In this document: piece after piece, positions 23,493 through 32,365 of the stretch
Layout: each line of letters opens with the position of its first letter
Numbering within the stretch: the first letter of the stretch is position 1
Notes under the pieces: model-generated
Seen by the model: only the letters and a program-made list of their open reading frames with translations
Told to the model about the DNA's origin: nothing
Database searches by the model: none
Assembly: GCF_023656415.1 (NCBI RefSeq)
Contig: NZ_JAMOIL010000018.1
Span: forward strand, 1-64,000
Direction: 5' to 3'
Origin: Nocardioides bruguierae
Lineage (GTDB): Bacteria; Actinomycetota; Actinomycetes; Propionibacteriales; Nocardioidaceae
Length of the DNA: 64,000 bases
Position numbers and translations under genes: made by a program

Positions 23493-25882
23493 CCGGCCAC
23501 CAGCGGGGCGACCCGGTCGTAGAGCGTGGTGCGCTGCGCGACGGGACGCCCCACCTCGGCGGCGATCCGCTCCAGGTCGCGCGGGGTCAGCTGACGACCC
23601 CGCTCGGGCCCGGCGCCGGGGTCGAGGACGCCGTCGAGCAGCACGCCCCCCAGGTCGTCGGCGCCGCCGGTCAGCACGTGCTGGGCGCCGCGCACGCCGA
23701 GCTTGGGCCAGGCGGCCTGGAGGTGGGAGATCCGGCCGTCCAGCAGCAGCCGGGCCACCGCGTGCAGGGCCCGGGTCTCGCGAAGCGTGGGGCCGGGGCG
23801 GCCGCCGGGCACGGACGTGTCGACGGGCACCGGGGACTGCGCGGGCACGAACGGCATGGCGATGAGCTCGGTGAACCCGCCGGTGCGCTCCTGCACGCCC
23901 GCGAGCGTGCGCAGGTGCGCCACCTGCTGGGCGGGTGACTCCACGTGGCCGTAGACGATCGTCGCCGTCGAGCGCAGGCCCGCCGCGTGGGCGGTCTCGA
24001 TGGAGGCCAACCAGTCGGCCACCGGCACGTCGGTGCCGCCGGAGAGCACGGCGCGCACGTCGTCGTCCAGGATGCGCGCGGCGGTGCCGGGCACGGTGCC
24101 GACGCCGGCCTCGCGCAGCCTGCGCAGCCAGGTGGGCACGTCGACGCCGGCGCGGCGGGCGCCGTCGAGCACCTCCGCGGGCCGGAAGGCGTGCAGGTGG
24201 ACCGGGGTGCCGTGCGGCCCGGTGACCGAGGTGATCGCCCGGACGATCGCGAGGTACGCCTCGGCACCGCCGTCGACCGGCGGCAGCCCCTGGACGCAGA
24301 CCTCGGTGGCGCCGAGCGCGGCGGCCTCCTCGGTCAGCGCGGTCAGGCGCGCGGGGGCGAGCAGCGGGTCGAGGTTGCGGTTGACCACGTAGGTGACGGT
24401 CTCGCCCACGCGGTCGCGGCGGACCTCGTCGGCCAGCGCCGTCAGCCGCTCCAGGTCGGCACCGTCGGCGGCCAGCAGGCGCGTGTAGCCGGCGTCGTCC
24501 AGGCTGCTCGGCCCGCGCTCGGCGGCGCGCAGCAGGTCGCCGACCTCGGAGGTCAGCACGGCGGGCGCGGCCGCCCGGGGCGCGGGCGAGGGGCCCTCGG
24601 GGGAGCGACCTGCGACGGCGTCGTCCAGCGCGAGGCCGTCGGCGTCCGCCATCGCCAGGACGACGGGCAGCAGCCGGTCGTCGACCCACTGCGCCCCGGG
24701 CCCGCCGGCGGCGTCGCGGGCCGCGCGCAGGTAGGAGGGGTGGGTGGTGAGCCGCTCGCGCAGCGCGAAGCCGAGGCCGGCGCAGCGCTCGGCGAGCGCC
24801 TCGACCTCGGGCCAGGGCCGCTCGGGGTTCACGTGGTCGGGGGTGAGCGGGCTGATGCCGCCCCAGTCGTCGATGCCGGCGCGCACGAGCAGCGCGAGCT
24901 CCTCGGGATCGGCCAGGTTGGGCGGGGCCTGCACCCGCATGCCCGGGCCGAGCACCAGGCGCGTCACGGCCACGGCAGCCGCGTGCTCGGAGGCGTCCAG
25001 GTCGTCGCGGTGCCGCATCGCGGTCGTCGACTTCGCGCGGAAGTTCTGCACGATCACCTCCTGGAGGTGGCCGTGGCGGGCGTGGGAGTCGCGCAGCGCG
25101 AGCATCGCCTCGACCCGCTCGGCCGGGGTCTCCCCGATGCCGAGCAGCACGCCGGTGGTGAACGGGACGCCGGCCTGGCCGGCATCCTCGAGCACCCGGA
25201 GTCGGACCGCGGGCTCCTTGTCCGGGGAGAGGTGGTGCGGCTGGCCCGGCTCGGCCCACAGGCGCGTGGACGTCGTCTCGAGCATCATCCCCATGGAGGG
25301 CGCCGCGTCCTTGAGCAGCTGCATCTCCGACCAGGTCAGCACGCCGGGGTTGAGGTGCGGCAGCAGGCCGGTCTCGCGCAGCACCAGCCGCGCCATGTCG
25401 CCGACGTAGTCCAGCGTGGAGGCGTACCCGTGCTCGTCGAGCCAGGCGCGCGCCTCGGGCCAGCGGTCCTCCGGGCGGTCGCCGAGCGTCAGCAGCGCCT
25501 CCTTGCAGCCCAGCGCCGCCCCGCCCCGCGCCACCTCGAGCACCTCCTCGGCGCTCATGTACGGGGCGATGCCCTGCGCCCGCAGCCGCGCGGGGGACTG
25601 CACGAACACGCAGTAGTGGCAGCGGTCGCGGCACAGGTGGGTGAGCGGGAGGAAGACCTTGCGCGAGTAGGTGAGGACGCCGGGACGCCCGGCGGCCTCG
25701 AGGCCGGCGTCGCGCACGCGGCCGGCCAGCGCGAGCAGCCGGTCGAGGTGCTCCCCGCGCGCGGCGAGCAGGGCCTCGGCGTCGCGGGGGTCGGTCAGCG
25801 ACCCCGCGGCCTCCGCCCGCCCCAGGGCGTCACCGACCTCGGGGAGGTCGGGAGCCAGGACGACGGGGAGCTGCGGTGCCAC
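23489..25882 (-). CDS. fbiC: FbiC-like 7,8-didemethyl-8-hydroxy-5-deazariboflavin synthase with degenerate CofH domain
   Basis: FbiC makes the F420 precursor F0 with two radical-SAM domains, CofG and CofH. In this 797-residue protein the CofG half is complete: the cluster motif CRDRCHYC (Cys84, Cys88, Cys91), GIDDWGGISPLTPDHVNPE and other blocks. The CofH half keeps VTYVVNRN, VGTVPGTAARILDD, STATIVYGHVESP, GGFTELIAMPFV and HLQAAWPKLG. However, directly after residue 503, where the family has a CxxxCxxC motif, the sequence goes to LDPLLAPARL. About 23 residues including all three cluster cysteines appear missing, in frame. The CofH reaction should therefore fail unless another protein supplies it. 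Family length is about 850. Confidence 0.88.
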   Translation of the reverse strand: MAPQLPVVLAPDLPEVGDALGRAEAAGSLTDPRDAEALLAARGEHLDRLLALAGRVRDAGLEAAGRPGVLTYSRKVFLPLTHLCRDRCHYCVFVQSPARLRAQGIAPYMSAEEVLEVARGGAALGCKEALLTLGDRPEDRWPEARAWLDEHGYASTLDYVGDMARLVLRETGLLPHLNPGVLTWSEMQLLKDAAPSMGMMLETTSTRLWAEPGQPHHLSPDKEPAVRLRVLEDAGQAGVPFTTGVLLGIGETPAERVEAMLALRDSHARHGHLQEVIVQNFRAKSTTAMRHRDDLDASEHAAAVAVTRLVLGPGMRVQAPPNLADPEELALLVRAGIDDWGGISPLTPDHVNPERPWPEVEALAERCAGLGFALRERLTTHPSYLRAARDAAGGPGAQWVDDRLLPVVLAMADADGLALDDAVAGRSPEGPSPAPRAAAPAVLTSEVGDLLRAAERGPSSLDDAGYTRLLAADGADLERLTALADEVRRDRVGETVTYVVNRNLDPLLAPARLTALTEEAAALGATEVCVQGLPPVDGGAEAYLAIVRAITSVTGPHGTPVHLHAFRPAEVLDGARRAGVDVPTWLRRLREAGVGTVPGTAARILDDDVRAVLSGGTDVPVADWLASIETAHAAGLRSTATIVYGHVESPAQQVAHLRTLAGVQERTGGFTELIAMPFVPAQSPVPVDTSVPGGRPGPTLRETRALHAVARLLLDGRISHLQAAWPKLGVRGAQHVLTGGADDLGGVLLDGVLDPGAGPERGRQLTPRDLERIAAEVGRPVAQRTTLYDRVAPLVAG

Positions 25883-26018
25883 CGACCCAGCATGCCTGCC
25901 ACGCGGTCGCGGGGCGACACCGAGGCGGCGCCCGCCCTGCGACCCGGTGGTGCGGACCGCCCCACGTCACGCCCGCGGACCGCTGCCGCCGGGCCCCGTC
26001 GACCACTAGCCTCCCCGC

Positions 26019-27509
26019 ATGGACCCGGACATGCCCACGTGGGAGGTCGAGGTGCTCGCCGCCTGGGCCGCGATCTGGCTGGTGGTCGAGACGGCACTGC
26101 GGATCTGGGCGATCGGCACCGTGCCCAAGGACCGCCGCCCCGGCTCGGCCACGGCGTGGCTGATGCTCATCTTCTGGCTGCCCTTCATCGGCCTGCTCCT
26201 GTTCGCGCTCATCGGCAGCCCGTGGCTGCGCGGGCGCCGGGAGCGGCAGCAGCAGGCGGCCACGGCGCTGATGGCGGAGAAGACGAGCGAGTTCCCGCTC
26301 GTGCCGCAGGGCGCCGACGCCGACCCGCACCTGGAGTCGGTGCTGCGGATGAACCGCTCGCTGACCGGGCTGCCGTGCGTCACCGGCGGGGTCGAGGGCG
26401 TGCACCCCGACACGGCCGCGGCGTTCGCGGCCATGGCCCGGGCCGTGGACGCGGCGCGCGACCACGTCCACGTGGAGTTCTACATCCTCGCCTGGGACGA
26501 GACGACCGCGCCGGTGATGGAGGCCCTGGAGCGGGCGGCCGGACGCGGCGTCGAGGTGCGGCTGCTCATGGACCACCTGGGCTCGCGGGCCTACCCGGGC
26601 TTCAAGCAGCTCCAGCGACGGCTGACCGACGGTGGCGTCCGCTGGTCGCTGATGATGCCGATCGCGCCGCTCCAGGGCCACTGGCGTCGCCCCGACCTGC
26701 GCAACCACCGCAAGCTGCTGGTCGTCGACGGCGAGCGCGCGTTCGTCGGCTCGCACAACCTGATCGAGCCGGCCTACGGCAGCGAGAAGAACCGCCGGAT
26801 GGGCCGGGCGTGGACCGACCTGACCGTCGAGGTCTCCGGTGACGTCGTCACCGAGGTCTCCGCGGTCTTCGCCACCGACTGGTACCTGGAGACCGGCGAG
26901 GTCCTCGGGCCCGACCGGTACTTCCCCGACCAGCCCGACCTGGTGCCCGGCGGCACCGCCCACGCGATGCAGCTGGTGCCCTCGGGCCCCGGGTTCCCGA
27001 CCGAGCCGAACCTGCGGATGTTCACCACCCTGATCAGCCAGGCGACCTCGTCGGTCACCATCACCAGCCCCTACTTCGTGCCGGACGAGGCGCTGCTGGG
27101 CGCCATCACCTCCGCCGTGCACCGGGGCGTGCGCGTGGAGCTGTTCGTGGGGGAGAAGGCCGACCAGTTCCTCGTCGGCCACGCCCAGCGCTCCTACTAC
27201 GGGCAGCTGCTCGAGGCCGGGGTGCTCATCCACCTGTACCCGCCGCCCACGGTGCTGCACAGCAAGTACCTCACCGTCGACGACCGGATCGGCGTGCTCG
27301 GCTCCTCGAACATGGACTTCCGCTCCTACGCCCTCAACTCCGAGATCATGCTGCTCGGCTTCGGCGGCGACCTCGTGGCGGCGCTGCACGAGGTGGACGA
27401 GTCCTACCGCTCGGTCTCGCGGGTGCTGACCAGCGAGGAGTGGGCGGCGCAGCCGGCGCTGCACCGGTGGCTCGACAACGCCTGCCGGCTCACCGCGGCG
27501 CTGATGTAG
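26019..27509 (+). CDS. cls: Cardiolipin synthase, phospholipase D type
   Basis: This 496-residue membrane enzyme condenses phosphatidyl groups to make cardiolipin. Two N-terminal hydrophobic helices (about 10-32 and 45-65) anchor it. Two HKD catalytic motifs are present: NHRKLLVVDGERAFVGSHN (His230, Lys232, Asp237) and LHSKYLTVDDRIGVLGSSN (His414, Lys416, Asp421). Length and order fit bacterial Cls. It is divergent from fbiC across 136 bases. An ATG at 26031 is an alternative start that would remove four residues. Confidence 0.93.
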   Translation: MDPDMPTWEVEVLAAWAAIWLVVETALRIWAIGTVPKDRRPGSATAWLMLIFWLPFIGLLLFALIGSPWLRGRRERQQQAATALMAEKTSEFPLVPQGADADPHLESVLRMNRSLTGLPCVTGGVEGVHPDTAAAFAAMARAVDAARDHVHVEFYILAWDETTAPVMEALERAAGRGVEVRLLMDHLGSRAYPGFKQLQRRLTDGGVRWSLMMPIAPLQGHWRRPDLRNHRKLLVVDGERAFVGSHNLIEPAYGSEKNRRMGRAWTDLTVEVSGDVVTEVSAVFATDWYLETGEVLGPDRYFPDQPDLVPGGTAHAMQLVPSGPGFPTEPNLRMFTTLISQATSSVTITSPYFVPDEALLGAITSAVHRGVRVELFVGEKADQFLVGHAQRSYYGQLLEAGVLIHLYPPPTVLHSKYLTVDDRIGVLGSSNMDFRSYALNSEIMLLGFGGDLVAALHEVDESYRSVSRVLTSEEWAAQPALHRWLDNACRLTAALM

Positions 27510-27553
27510 CGCCGCGGACGGTGCCGAGCCAGGGCTCGGCGCCGGCGCCGGGA

Positions 27554-27880
27554 TCAGTGCTCGGGCGAGGTCTCCACGGCCAGCCGCGCGAGCAGCTGGT
27601 CGAGCTCGGCGAGATAGGCCTCCGGCGTCCAGGAGCCGGTGAGGAGGCCGCGGCGCACGGCGAAGAGACGAAGGCGCACGGGGCCGGTGACGTCGGCGTG
27701 CCGACGCTCGTGCCGGGCCAGCTCGCGCAGCAGGTGCGAGGTGGCGTCCGCGCAGGCGGCGCGGCTCTGCTCGGTGTGGTCGGGGTGGTCGGCCGTGGGG
27801 CGGGCCTCGGCGTCCGGGTGGACGGCGGGGGCCGGCTCGGCGGCGACGGCGCTGGCCGGGGAGCGGTCCAGGTCGTTCAT
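27554..27880 (-). CDS. Small hypothetical protein, 108 residues
   Basis: I do not recognise the family. The N-terminal 45 residues are Ala/Pro-rich, and the C-terminal 60 are a helical charged domain with LRELARHERRHADV and SWTPEAYLAELDQLLARL. The start at 27880 has a strong ribosome site (gaggagg) close upstream, which makes the gene credible. It has no signal peptide or membrane segment. It follows ald on the same strand, but a stem-loop in between suggests separate transcription. Confidence 0.6.
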   Translation of the reverse strand: MNDLDRSPASAVAAEPAPAVHPDAEARPTADHPDHTEQSRAACADATSHLLRELARHERRHADVTGPVRLRLFAVRRGLLTGSWTPEAYLAELDQLLARLAVETSPEH

Positions 27881-27937
27881 GCGTCCTCCTCGGGTCGCGC
27901 GTGGGGCGTGGCCCCGGGGTCGGACGGACGCGCGGGT

Positions 27938-27978
27938 GCGCGGCCGACAGGATGAGTCTCCCCTCCCATCGGCCGCGC
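27938..27978 (-). terminator. Stem-loop downstream of ald
   Basis: The 10-base arms gcgcggccga (27938-27947) and tcggccgcgc (27969-27978) are perfect inverted copies. They lie about 80-120 bases past the ald stop and before the 108-residue gene. The loop is 21 bases, long for a classical terminator, so it may instead be an operator. A second, smaller hairpin with a T5 loop is at about 27995-28010. Confidence 0.4.
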
Positions 27979-28057
27979 GTACCTCGACTTCAGCGAGTTT
28001 TTGCTCGCCCACGGGCAACCGTTCACGTCCTCGGTCGCCCGGCGGGTGCGGCTCGGC

Positions 28058-29173
28058 TCAGGCGAGAGCCTCGGCCAGGCTGCCGGCGGTGTAGCCGGTC
28101 GCCTCGGCGACGGGGGTGTTCACCACGGTACCCGCCAGCGTGTTGAGGCCCTTCGCCAGGCTGGCGTCGCTGCGCATCGCGTCCTTCCAGCCCTTGTTCG
28201 CCAGAGCCACGGCGTAGGGCATCGTGGCGTTGGTGAGGGCGTAGGTGGAGGTCACGGGGACGGCGCCGGGCATGTTCGCCACGCAGTAGAAGGTCGAGTC
28301 GTGCACCTCGAACGTCGGGTCGTCGTGCGTGGTGGCGCGGGTGTCCTCGAAGCAGCCGCCCTGGTCGACCGCGATGTCCACGAGCACCGAGCCCGGCTTC
28401 ATCTGGGCGACGAGGTCGTTGGTGACCAGCTTCGGGGCCGCGGCACCCGGGATCAGCACCGCGCCGATGACCAGGTCGGCCTGGGTGACGTGCTGCTCGA
28501 TGGCCAGCTTGGAGGAGGCCAGGCCGTGCACCCGGTTGTCGTAGCGCCAGAACGACATGCGCAGCTTGTCCAGGTCGGTGTCGAGCAGCGTGACGTCGGC
28601 ACCCATGCCGAGGGCGATGTTGGCGGCGTTCTGGCCGGAGACACCGGCGCCGATGACGACGACCTTGGCGTTGGCGACACCGCCGACGCCGCCGAGCAGG
28701 ACGCCGCGTCCGCCCTGGGCCTTCATGAGGGAGTGGGCACCGACCTGGGGCGCCAGGCAGCCGGCGACCTCGGACATCGGGTAGAGCAGAGGCAGCGCGC
28801 CGGACCCGAGCTGCACGGTCTCGTAGGCGATGCCGGTGGTGCCCCGGGCGACGAGCTCGTCGGTCAGCTTCTGGTCGGCCGCGAGGTGGAGGTAGGTGAA
28901 GAGGGTCAGGTCGTCGCGCAGGCGGTGGTACTCCTCGGCGACCGGCTCCTTGACCTTCATGACCATCTCGGCGTCGCCCCACGTGCTGTCGGCGTCCGGG
29001 ACGATGGTCGCGCCCACCGCGGCGTACTCGGCGTCGGTGATCTGCGAGCCGAGGCCGGCGCCGGCCTGGACGAGGACCTCGTGGCCGTGGGCCGTCAGCT
29101 CGGCGACGCCGAGCGGGGTGATGCCGACGCGGTACTCACGGTTCTTGACCTCGGTGGGGACGCCGATCTTCAC
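28058..29173 (-). CDS. ald: Alanine dehydrogenase
   Basis: This NAD-dependent enzyme interconverts L-alanine and pyruvate plus ammonia. The GTG at 29173 gives 371 residues, the usual length, and the family start KIGVPTEVKNREYRVGITP. An ATG at 29185 would add four residues but has a poorer ribosome site. Visible marks are MKVKEP, LFTYLHLAAD, the Rossmann motif VVIGAGVSGQNAANIALGMGA and SVLVDIAVDQGGCFE. It is transcribed divergently from an Lrp/AsnC regulator, the same arrangement as ald and aldR in mycobacteria. Confidence 0.95.
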   Translation of the reverse strand: MKIGVPTEVKNREYRVGITPLGVAELTAHGHEVLVQAGAGLGSQITDAEYAAVGATIVPDADSTWGDAEMVMKVKEPVAEEYHRLRDDLTLFTYLHLAADQKLTDELVARGTTGIAYETVQLGSGALPLLYPMSEVAGCLAPQVGAHSLMKAQGGRGVLLGGVGGVANAKVVVIGAGVSGQNAANIALGMGADVTLLDTDLDKLRMSFWRYDNRVHGLASSKLAIEQHVTQADLVIGAVLIPGAAAPKLVTNDLVAQMKPGSVLVDIAVDQGGCFEDTRATTHDDPTFEVHDSTFYCVANMPGAVPVTSTYALTNATMPYAVALANKGWKDAMRSDASLAKGLNTLAGTVVNTPVAEATGYTAGSLAEALA

Positions 29174-29365
29174 TGCGGGCTCCATTCTGCTGCGACGCGC
29201 GGCCGCGACGGTGGTGGCGGGGATCTGCGGCCATCGTCGTCCTCCCGTGCGGTGCGGCGCCAGGGGTACGCGCGAAGGTTCGGTGGAGGGTTCGGTTTCT
29301 CGACTATCCTGCGGTCGCTGCCGCGTCTGCGGCGCGGACGGCTGAACATTCTTCGAGGGGGCCGC
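29174..29365. promoter_or_regulatory. Divergent promoter region between ald and its Lrp-type regulator
   Basis: This stretch of about 190 bases lies between two divergent genes. It contains a relatively AT-richer segment around 29275-29355 with ggttcggtggagggttcggt, that is, repeated ggttcggt words (29277-29295). Repeated half-sites suit the multimeric binding of Lrp proteins. No exact operator can be assigned. Confidence 0.4.
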
Positions 29366-29839
29366 ATGATCGACGGGCTGGACGACGTGGACGCAGCGAT
29401 CCTGGAGGTGCTGGCCGTCGACGGCCGGATCGCCAACAACGCGCTGGCCGAGCGGGTCGGGGTGGCGCCGTCGACCTGCCTCGCGCGCGTGCGCGCCCTG
29501 CGGGAGCGGGGAGTGGTCCGTGGCTTCGCCGCCGACATCGACCCCGCCGCCCTGGGGCACCCGATCCAGGCGATCATCGCCGTCGTCATGGCCTCCCACG
29601 CCCGAGACCGGCTGATGGCCTTCATGGACGAGGCGCGCCAGATGCCCGAGGTGCTCAACGTGTACCTGCTCGGCGGCGAGGAGGACTTCTTCCTGCACGT
29701 CGCGGCGCCCACCGTGGAGAACCTGCACGAGGTGGTCATCGGGCGGCTCTCCGGCCACCCGGACGTCGCCTCCACACGCACGAGCCTGGTCTTCAAGTAC
29801 GCCCGCTCCGGCCGCGTGCCGCTCTCGGCGACCCGCTGA
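29366..29839 (+). CDS. Lrp/AsnC family regulator, likely controlling ald
   Basis: This 157-residue protein has an AsnC-type helix-turn-helix (LDDVDAAILEVLAVDGRIAN, LAERVGVAPSTCLARVRALRERGVV) and a C-terminal RAM ligand domain (PEVLNVYLLGGEEDFFLHV). The ATG at 29366 has a gagggggc ribosome site. Its position divergent from alanine dehydrogenase matches mycobacterial AldR, which senses amino acids and controls ald, so that role is inferred here. Confidence 0.9.
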   Translation: MIDGLDDVDAAILEVLAVDGRIANNALAERVGVAPSTCLARVRALRERGVVRGFAADIDPAALGHPIQAIIAVVMASHARDRLMAFMDEARQMPEVLNVYLLGGEEDFFLHVAAPTVENLHEVVIGRLSGHPDVASTRTSLVFKYARSGRVPLSATR

Positions 29840-29905
29840 CCGCGGCCCCCGGGCCGCCCCGGCCCCGGCCAGGAACACGGCGCCCACGCCCGGTGTTGGG
29901 TCGGC

Positions 29906-30277
29906 ATGGAGAACCGGGGGTACCACGACCGCTACACCTGGGCGCAGTCGCTGTTCGGGATGAACGACTACCGCGGCGCCATCAAGGAGCTCGAGTCGCT
30001 GCTGGCCGAGCTCGCGGTGGACGAGGACGCCGGCCGCGCGGGCGTCACCGACGCCCGGCTGCTGCTGGCCCGCGCCTACTTCCACTCGGCCAGCCTGGGG
30101 CGCGCCGAGTCCACGGCCCGCGCAGTGCTCGCCGAGGACCCCACCGACGCCTACGCTGCGCTGCTGTTGGCGCGCACGCTCGAGCGGCAGGCCCGGCCCG
30201 AGGAGGCCCAGATGCTGCTGCGCCGCGCCGCGGTCCTCGGTGCGCCGGGCACGAGCCTGGCCGACCTGGACCGCTGA
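29906..30277 (+). CDS. Tetratricopeptide repeat protein
   Basis: This 123-residue cytoplasmic protein is built of about three TPR-like helix pairs: YTWAQSLFGMNDYRGAIKEL, ARLLLARAYFHSASLGRAES, and AYAALLLARTLERQARPEEA. TPR proteins are scaffolds, and no partner is indicated. It is convergent with the unknown gene that ends at 30310. Confidence 0.8.
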   Translation: MENRGYHDRYTWAQSLFGMNDYRGAIKELESLLAELAVDEDAGRAGVTDARLLLARAYFHSASLGRAESTARAVLAEDPTDAYAALLLARTLERQARPEEAQMLLRRAAVLGAPGTSLADLDR

Positions 30278-30309
30278 CGCGGCGCGCGCGGGCGGGGGGA
30301 GCGCCGGCC

Positions 30310-31101
30310 TCAGCCGGCCTCCTGCTGCCGCGCGTCGCGGTCGGAGAGCAGCCGGGAGAGCACCGAGTAGACGAGCACCAGCGACAGCGTGCGCTGGGTG
30401 AACGTCTGCCGCAGCAGGGGCGCGAGGATCTCGGCCCACTCGGCGTCCTTGGCGGCCACGCTCAGCAGCAGCTGCTGGGCGAGGCCGTCGCCGGACCCGC
30501 CGGCGAGCATGAACGTCACGTCCAGGTGCGTGGCCCGCGGGTGCACGCCCACGTGGACGAGGTCGTCGTCGGTGACCGCGACCGCCGCCGCCGCGAGGGT
30601 GCTCATCAGGCGCTCCTCGCCGGGGCGCGCGCTGGGCGTGGGCCACAGGGCGAACGCGTTGCGGGCGAACTGCCGGCCCAGGCGCAGGCACTCGTCGGGC
30701 TGGGGCTCCCAGGCGCCGTCCGTGCTGACCGGGCCGGTCGGGCCGGCGGGGGAGCCCTGGTACGGGTCGTCCCACGTCCCCTCGTCGGTGTCCTCGAGGG
30801 GGACGAGGTGGGGTGCCGCGTGCGCTCCCGTCTCGTGGCCGGTCGGGTAGCCGGAGCCGAAGTCGGCGGCGAAGCCGACCGGTCCGGGCTCGCTCGGCCG
30901 GGGGTGCAGCGGGACGGGGGCGCTGCTGCCCGCCTCGTGCGGCCCGTCGTCGGACGGGTTGCTGGGGTGGTCAAGGGGGTGGTCGTTCGACGGCAGTGGC
31001 AGGGGGCCTCGCGGCCGGCCCTGCTCGGACGCGCCTGTGGGCGTCCGCCGTCGACGTCCGAGGGCCCACCAGGGGCGCGCGGCATCGTCGCGTCGGCTCA
31101 T
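30310..31101 (-). CDS. Hypothetical protein with Pro-rich N-terminus, 263 residues
   Basis: I do not recognise the family. Residues 1-140 are Pro/Gly/Asp-rich and probably disordered. The C-terminal 120 residues look folded (CLRLGRQFARNAFALWPTP, VHVGVHPRATHLDVTFML, TLSLVLVYSVLSRLLSDRD). No signal peptide or membrane helix is evident. The ATG at 31101 has a ggagg sequence 10 bases upstream. An in-frame ATG at 31149 would add 16 residues. Confidence 0.6.
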   Translation of the reverse strand: MSRRDDAARPWWALGRRRRTPTGASEQGRPRGPLPLPSNDHPLDHPSNPSDDGPHEAGSSAPVPLHPRPSEPGPVGFAADFGSGYPTGHETGAHAAPHLVPLEDTDEGTWDDPYQGSPAGPTGPVSTDGAWEPQPDECLRLGRQFARNAFALWPTPSARPGEERLMSTLAAAAVAVTDDDLVHVGVHPRATHLDVTFMLAGGSGDGLAQQLLLSVAAKDAEWAEILAPLLRQTFTQRTLSLVLVYSVLSRLLSDRDARQQEAG

Positions 31102-31204
31102 GTAGATCACGCCTCCGTGCGTGTTCGCGGAATCCTTCCGGGGTGCCATTCGGCACCACCGGACCCCGCCTGAGGCACCGGCGCTGTGGCCCGCGCCGCG
31201 GGAC

Positions 31205-31268
31205 GGAGGGATCGTCAGGCGGAGGGATCGTCAGGCGGAGGGGCCGTCAGATGGAGGGGCCGTCAGGC
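31205..31268. repeat. 16-base tandem repeat, four copies
   Basis: Four copies of ggaggg(atc/gcc)gtcaggc-like units lie at 31205-31220, 31221-31236, 31237-31252 and 31253-31268, the first two identical and the last two with small changes. The array covers the end of the gene at 31263-31655, including its stop codon, and the intergenic space before the next gene. Confidence 0.75.
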
Positions 31269-31655
31269 GGAGGCGGGCGTGCCGAACGTGAGGACGAGCT
31301 CCGCGGTGTCGCTCTCCCCGTTCTCCAGGGCGCCGGCGAGCACGTGCGCGACGGCGGAGCCGACCGCGGCGGCGTCGCCGGCGGGGAGCCGGACGCCGGC
31401 CCCCGGGATCTCCACCAGCCAGCCGTGGCCGCTGCGGCGCACCCGGAGGGAGAGGGCCTCGGCCTCGCCGGAGACGTCGGTGCTCTCGAGCCCCGGGGGG
31501 TCGGCGGTGGTCGTGGGGACGGCGGCGCCCGCCGTCTCCTGCGGGTCCGCGGCCGGCGCGGGGAACCAGGTGTCACCTGGGAGGTCCGTGCGGCGGGGGC
31601 CGGTGCCCCTGCCGCGCACGGGACGTCCGCCCGCGTTGCTGCCGAGAGAGATCAT
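31263..31655 (-). CDS. Hypothetical protein, 130 residues
   Basis: The family is not recognised. The first 60 residues are Pro/Thr/Ala-rich. The rest looks like a small alpha/beta domain (LSLRVRRSGHGWLVEIPGAG, AAAVGSAVAHVLAGALE, TAELVLTFGTP). It has no membrane segment. It lies upstream of another unknown gene on the same strand, separated by 161 bases that include a tandem repeat running into its 3' end. Confidence 0.5.
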   Translation of the reverse strand: MISLGSNAGGRPVRGRGTGPRRTDLPGDTWFPAPAADPQETAGAAVPTTTADPPGLESTDVSGEAEALSLRVRRSGHGWLVEIPGAGVRLPAGDAAAVGSAVAHVLAGALENGESDTAELVLTFGTPASA

Positions 31656-31759
31656 GGGTGCGCTTCCTGCTCCGAGAGGGCGTCAGGATTAACCCGACGA
31701 GGGGGCAGCATCTCACGAAACGGGCGCGAGTGGCACCGTCGTGCCGCCGTGGCGGCGCG

Positions 31760-32044
31760 TCAGCCCAGGTGCAGCACGAGGGAGACCTCGTCCCCCGGCT
31801 CCACGCCCTCGGCCGCGCGCACGGCCTTCTTCAGCGGCACCAGGAAGCCGCCGTCCCGCGGGATGAGGGAGGTGGTGAAGGTGGTGGCGCCCAGCACGCC
31901 GCGGGCGGGGACGCAGCCCCAGCCGTAGGTGAGCGCGGCGGCGGCCTCGCGCAGCTCCGGGAGCACGTCCTCGGGCACGGGGACGAAGTGGTGCGGCGCG
32001 GGTCCGCGCCACTCGATCACGGTGCCGCGCACGGGGATCTCCAC
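31760..32044 (-). CDS. DUF1905 domain protein
   Basis: This 94-residue protein from a GTG at 32044 matches the DUF1905 pattern: a start VRGTVIEWRGPAPHHFVPVP, a middle GWGCVPARGVLGATTFTTSL and an end GGFLVPLKKAVRAAEGVEPG with DEVSLVLHL. The family is a small beta-barrel of unknown function, often found with YdeI-like proteins. Here it stands alone, divergent from the PEP synthase operon. Confidence 0.85.
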   Translation of the reverse strand: MEIPVRGTVIEWRGPAPHHFVPVPEDVLPELREAAAALTYGWGCVPARGVLGATTFTTSLIPRDGGFLVPLKKAVRAAEGVEPGDEVSLVLHLG

Positions 32045-32365
32045 GGGCCCGATCCTACGGTCGACGCACGGCCGGCCCGGGTCGTCCGGCCTGGCACGTG
32101 CTAGCACATCGAGCGTCAGAGCGGTGCGACGGTGGATCGATCCAATCGCCAAAACGTGACCGAGGCCACGCTCCGGCGCGCGTTTCTGCTGGTGGAGTCC
32201 TGTCCCAGTCCGCCTCGGATCGCTACGGTTCGTGACCCGGGCGAGGCGCCGGACCGGCCGGCGGACCCGCCCGCGGGGTCACGGCAGGCCCACGCCCCAC
32301 GGCCCAGCACTTCTCCTCAGCACGACGACTCAGCACCGCGACCCAGGACCACCCAGGGAGGCTCG
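32045..32365. promoter_or_regulatory. Divergent intergenic region upstream of ppsR-ppsA
   Basis: This 321-base region holds no convincing gene. Two short perfect palindromes stand out: gtgctagcac (32098-32107) and ggatcgatcc (32134-32143). Either could be a regulator site for ppsR. A gggagg ribosome site lies just before the ppsR ATG. I see no sure -35/-10 pair. Confidence 0.4.

Noticed and set aside
29174-29185. Upstream ATG start for alanine dehydrogenase
   Set aside because: The GTG at 29173 has a better-placed ribosome site and gives the usual 371 residues. The ATG would add four residues not seen in the family.
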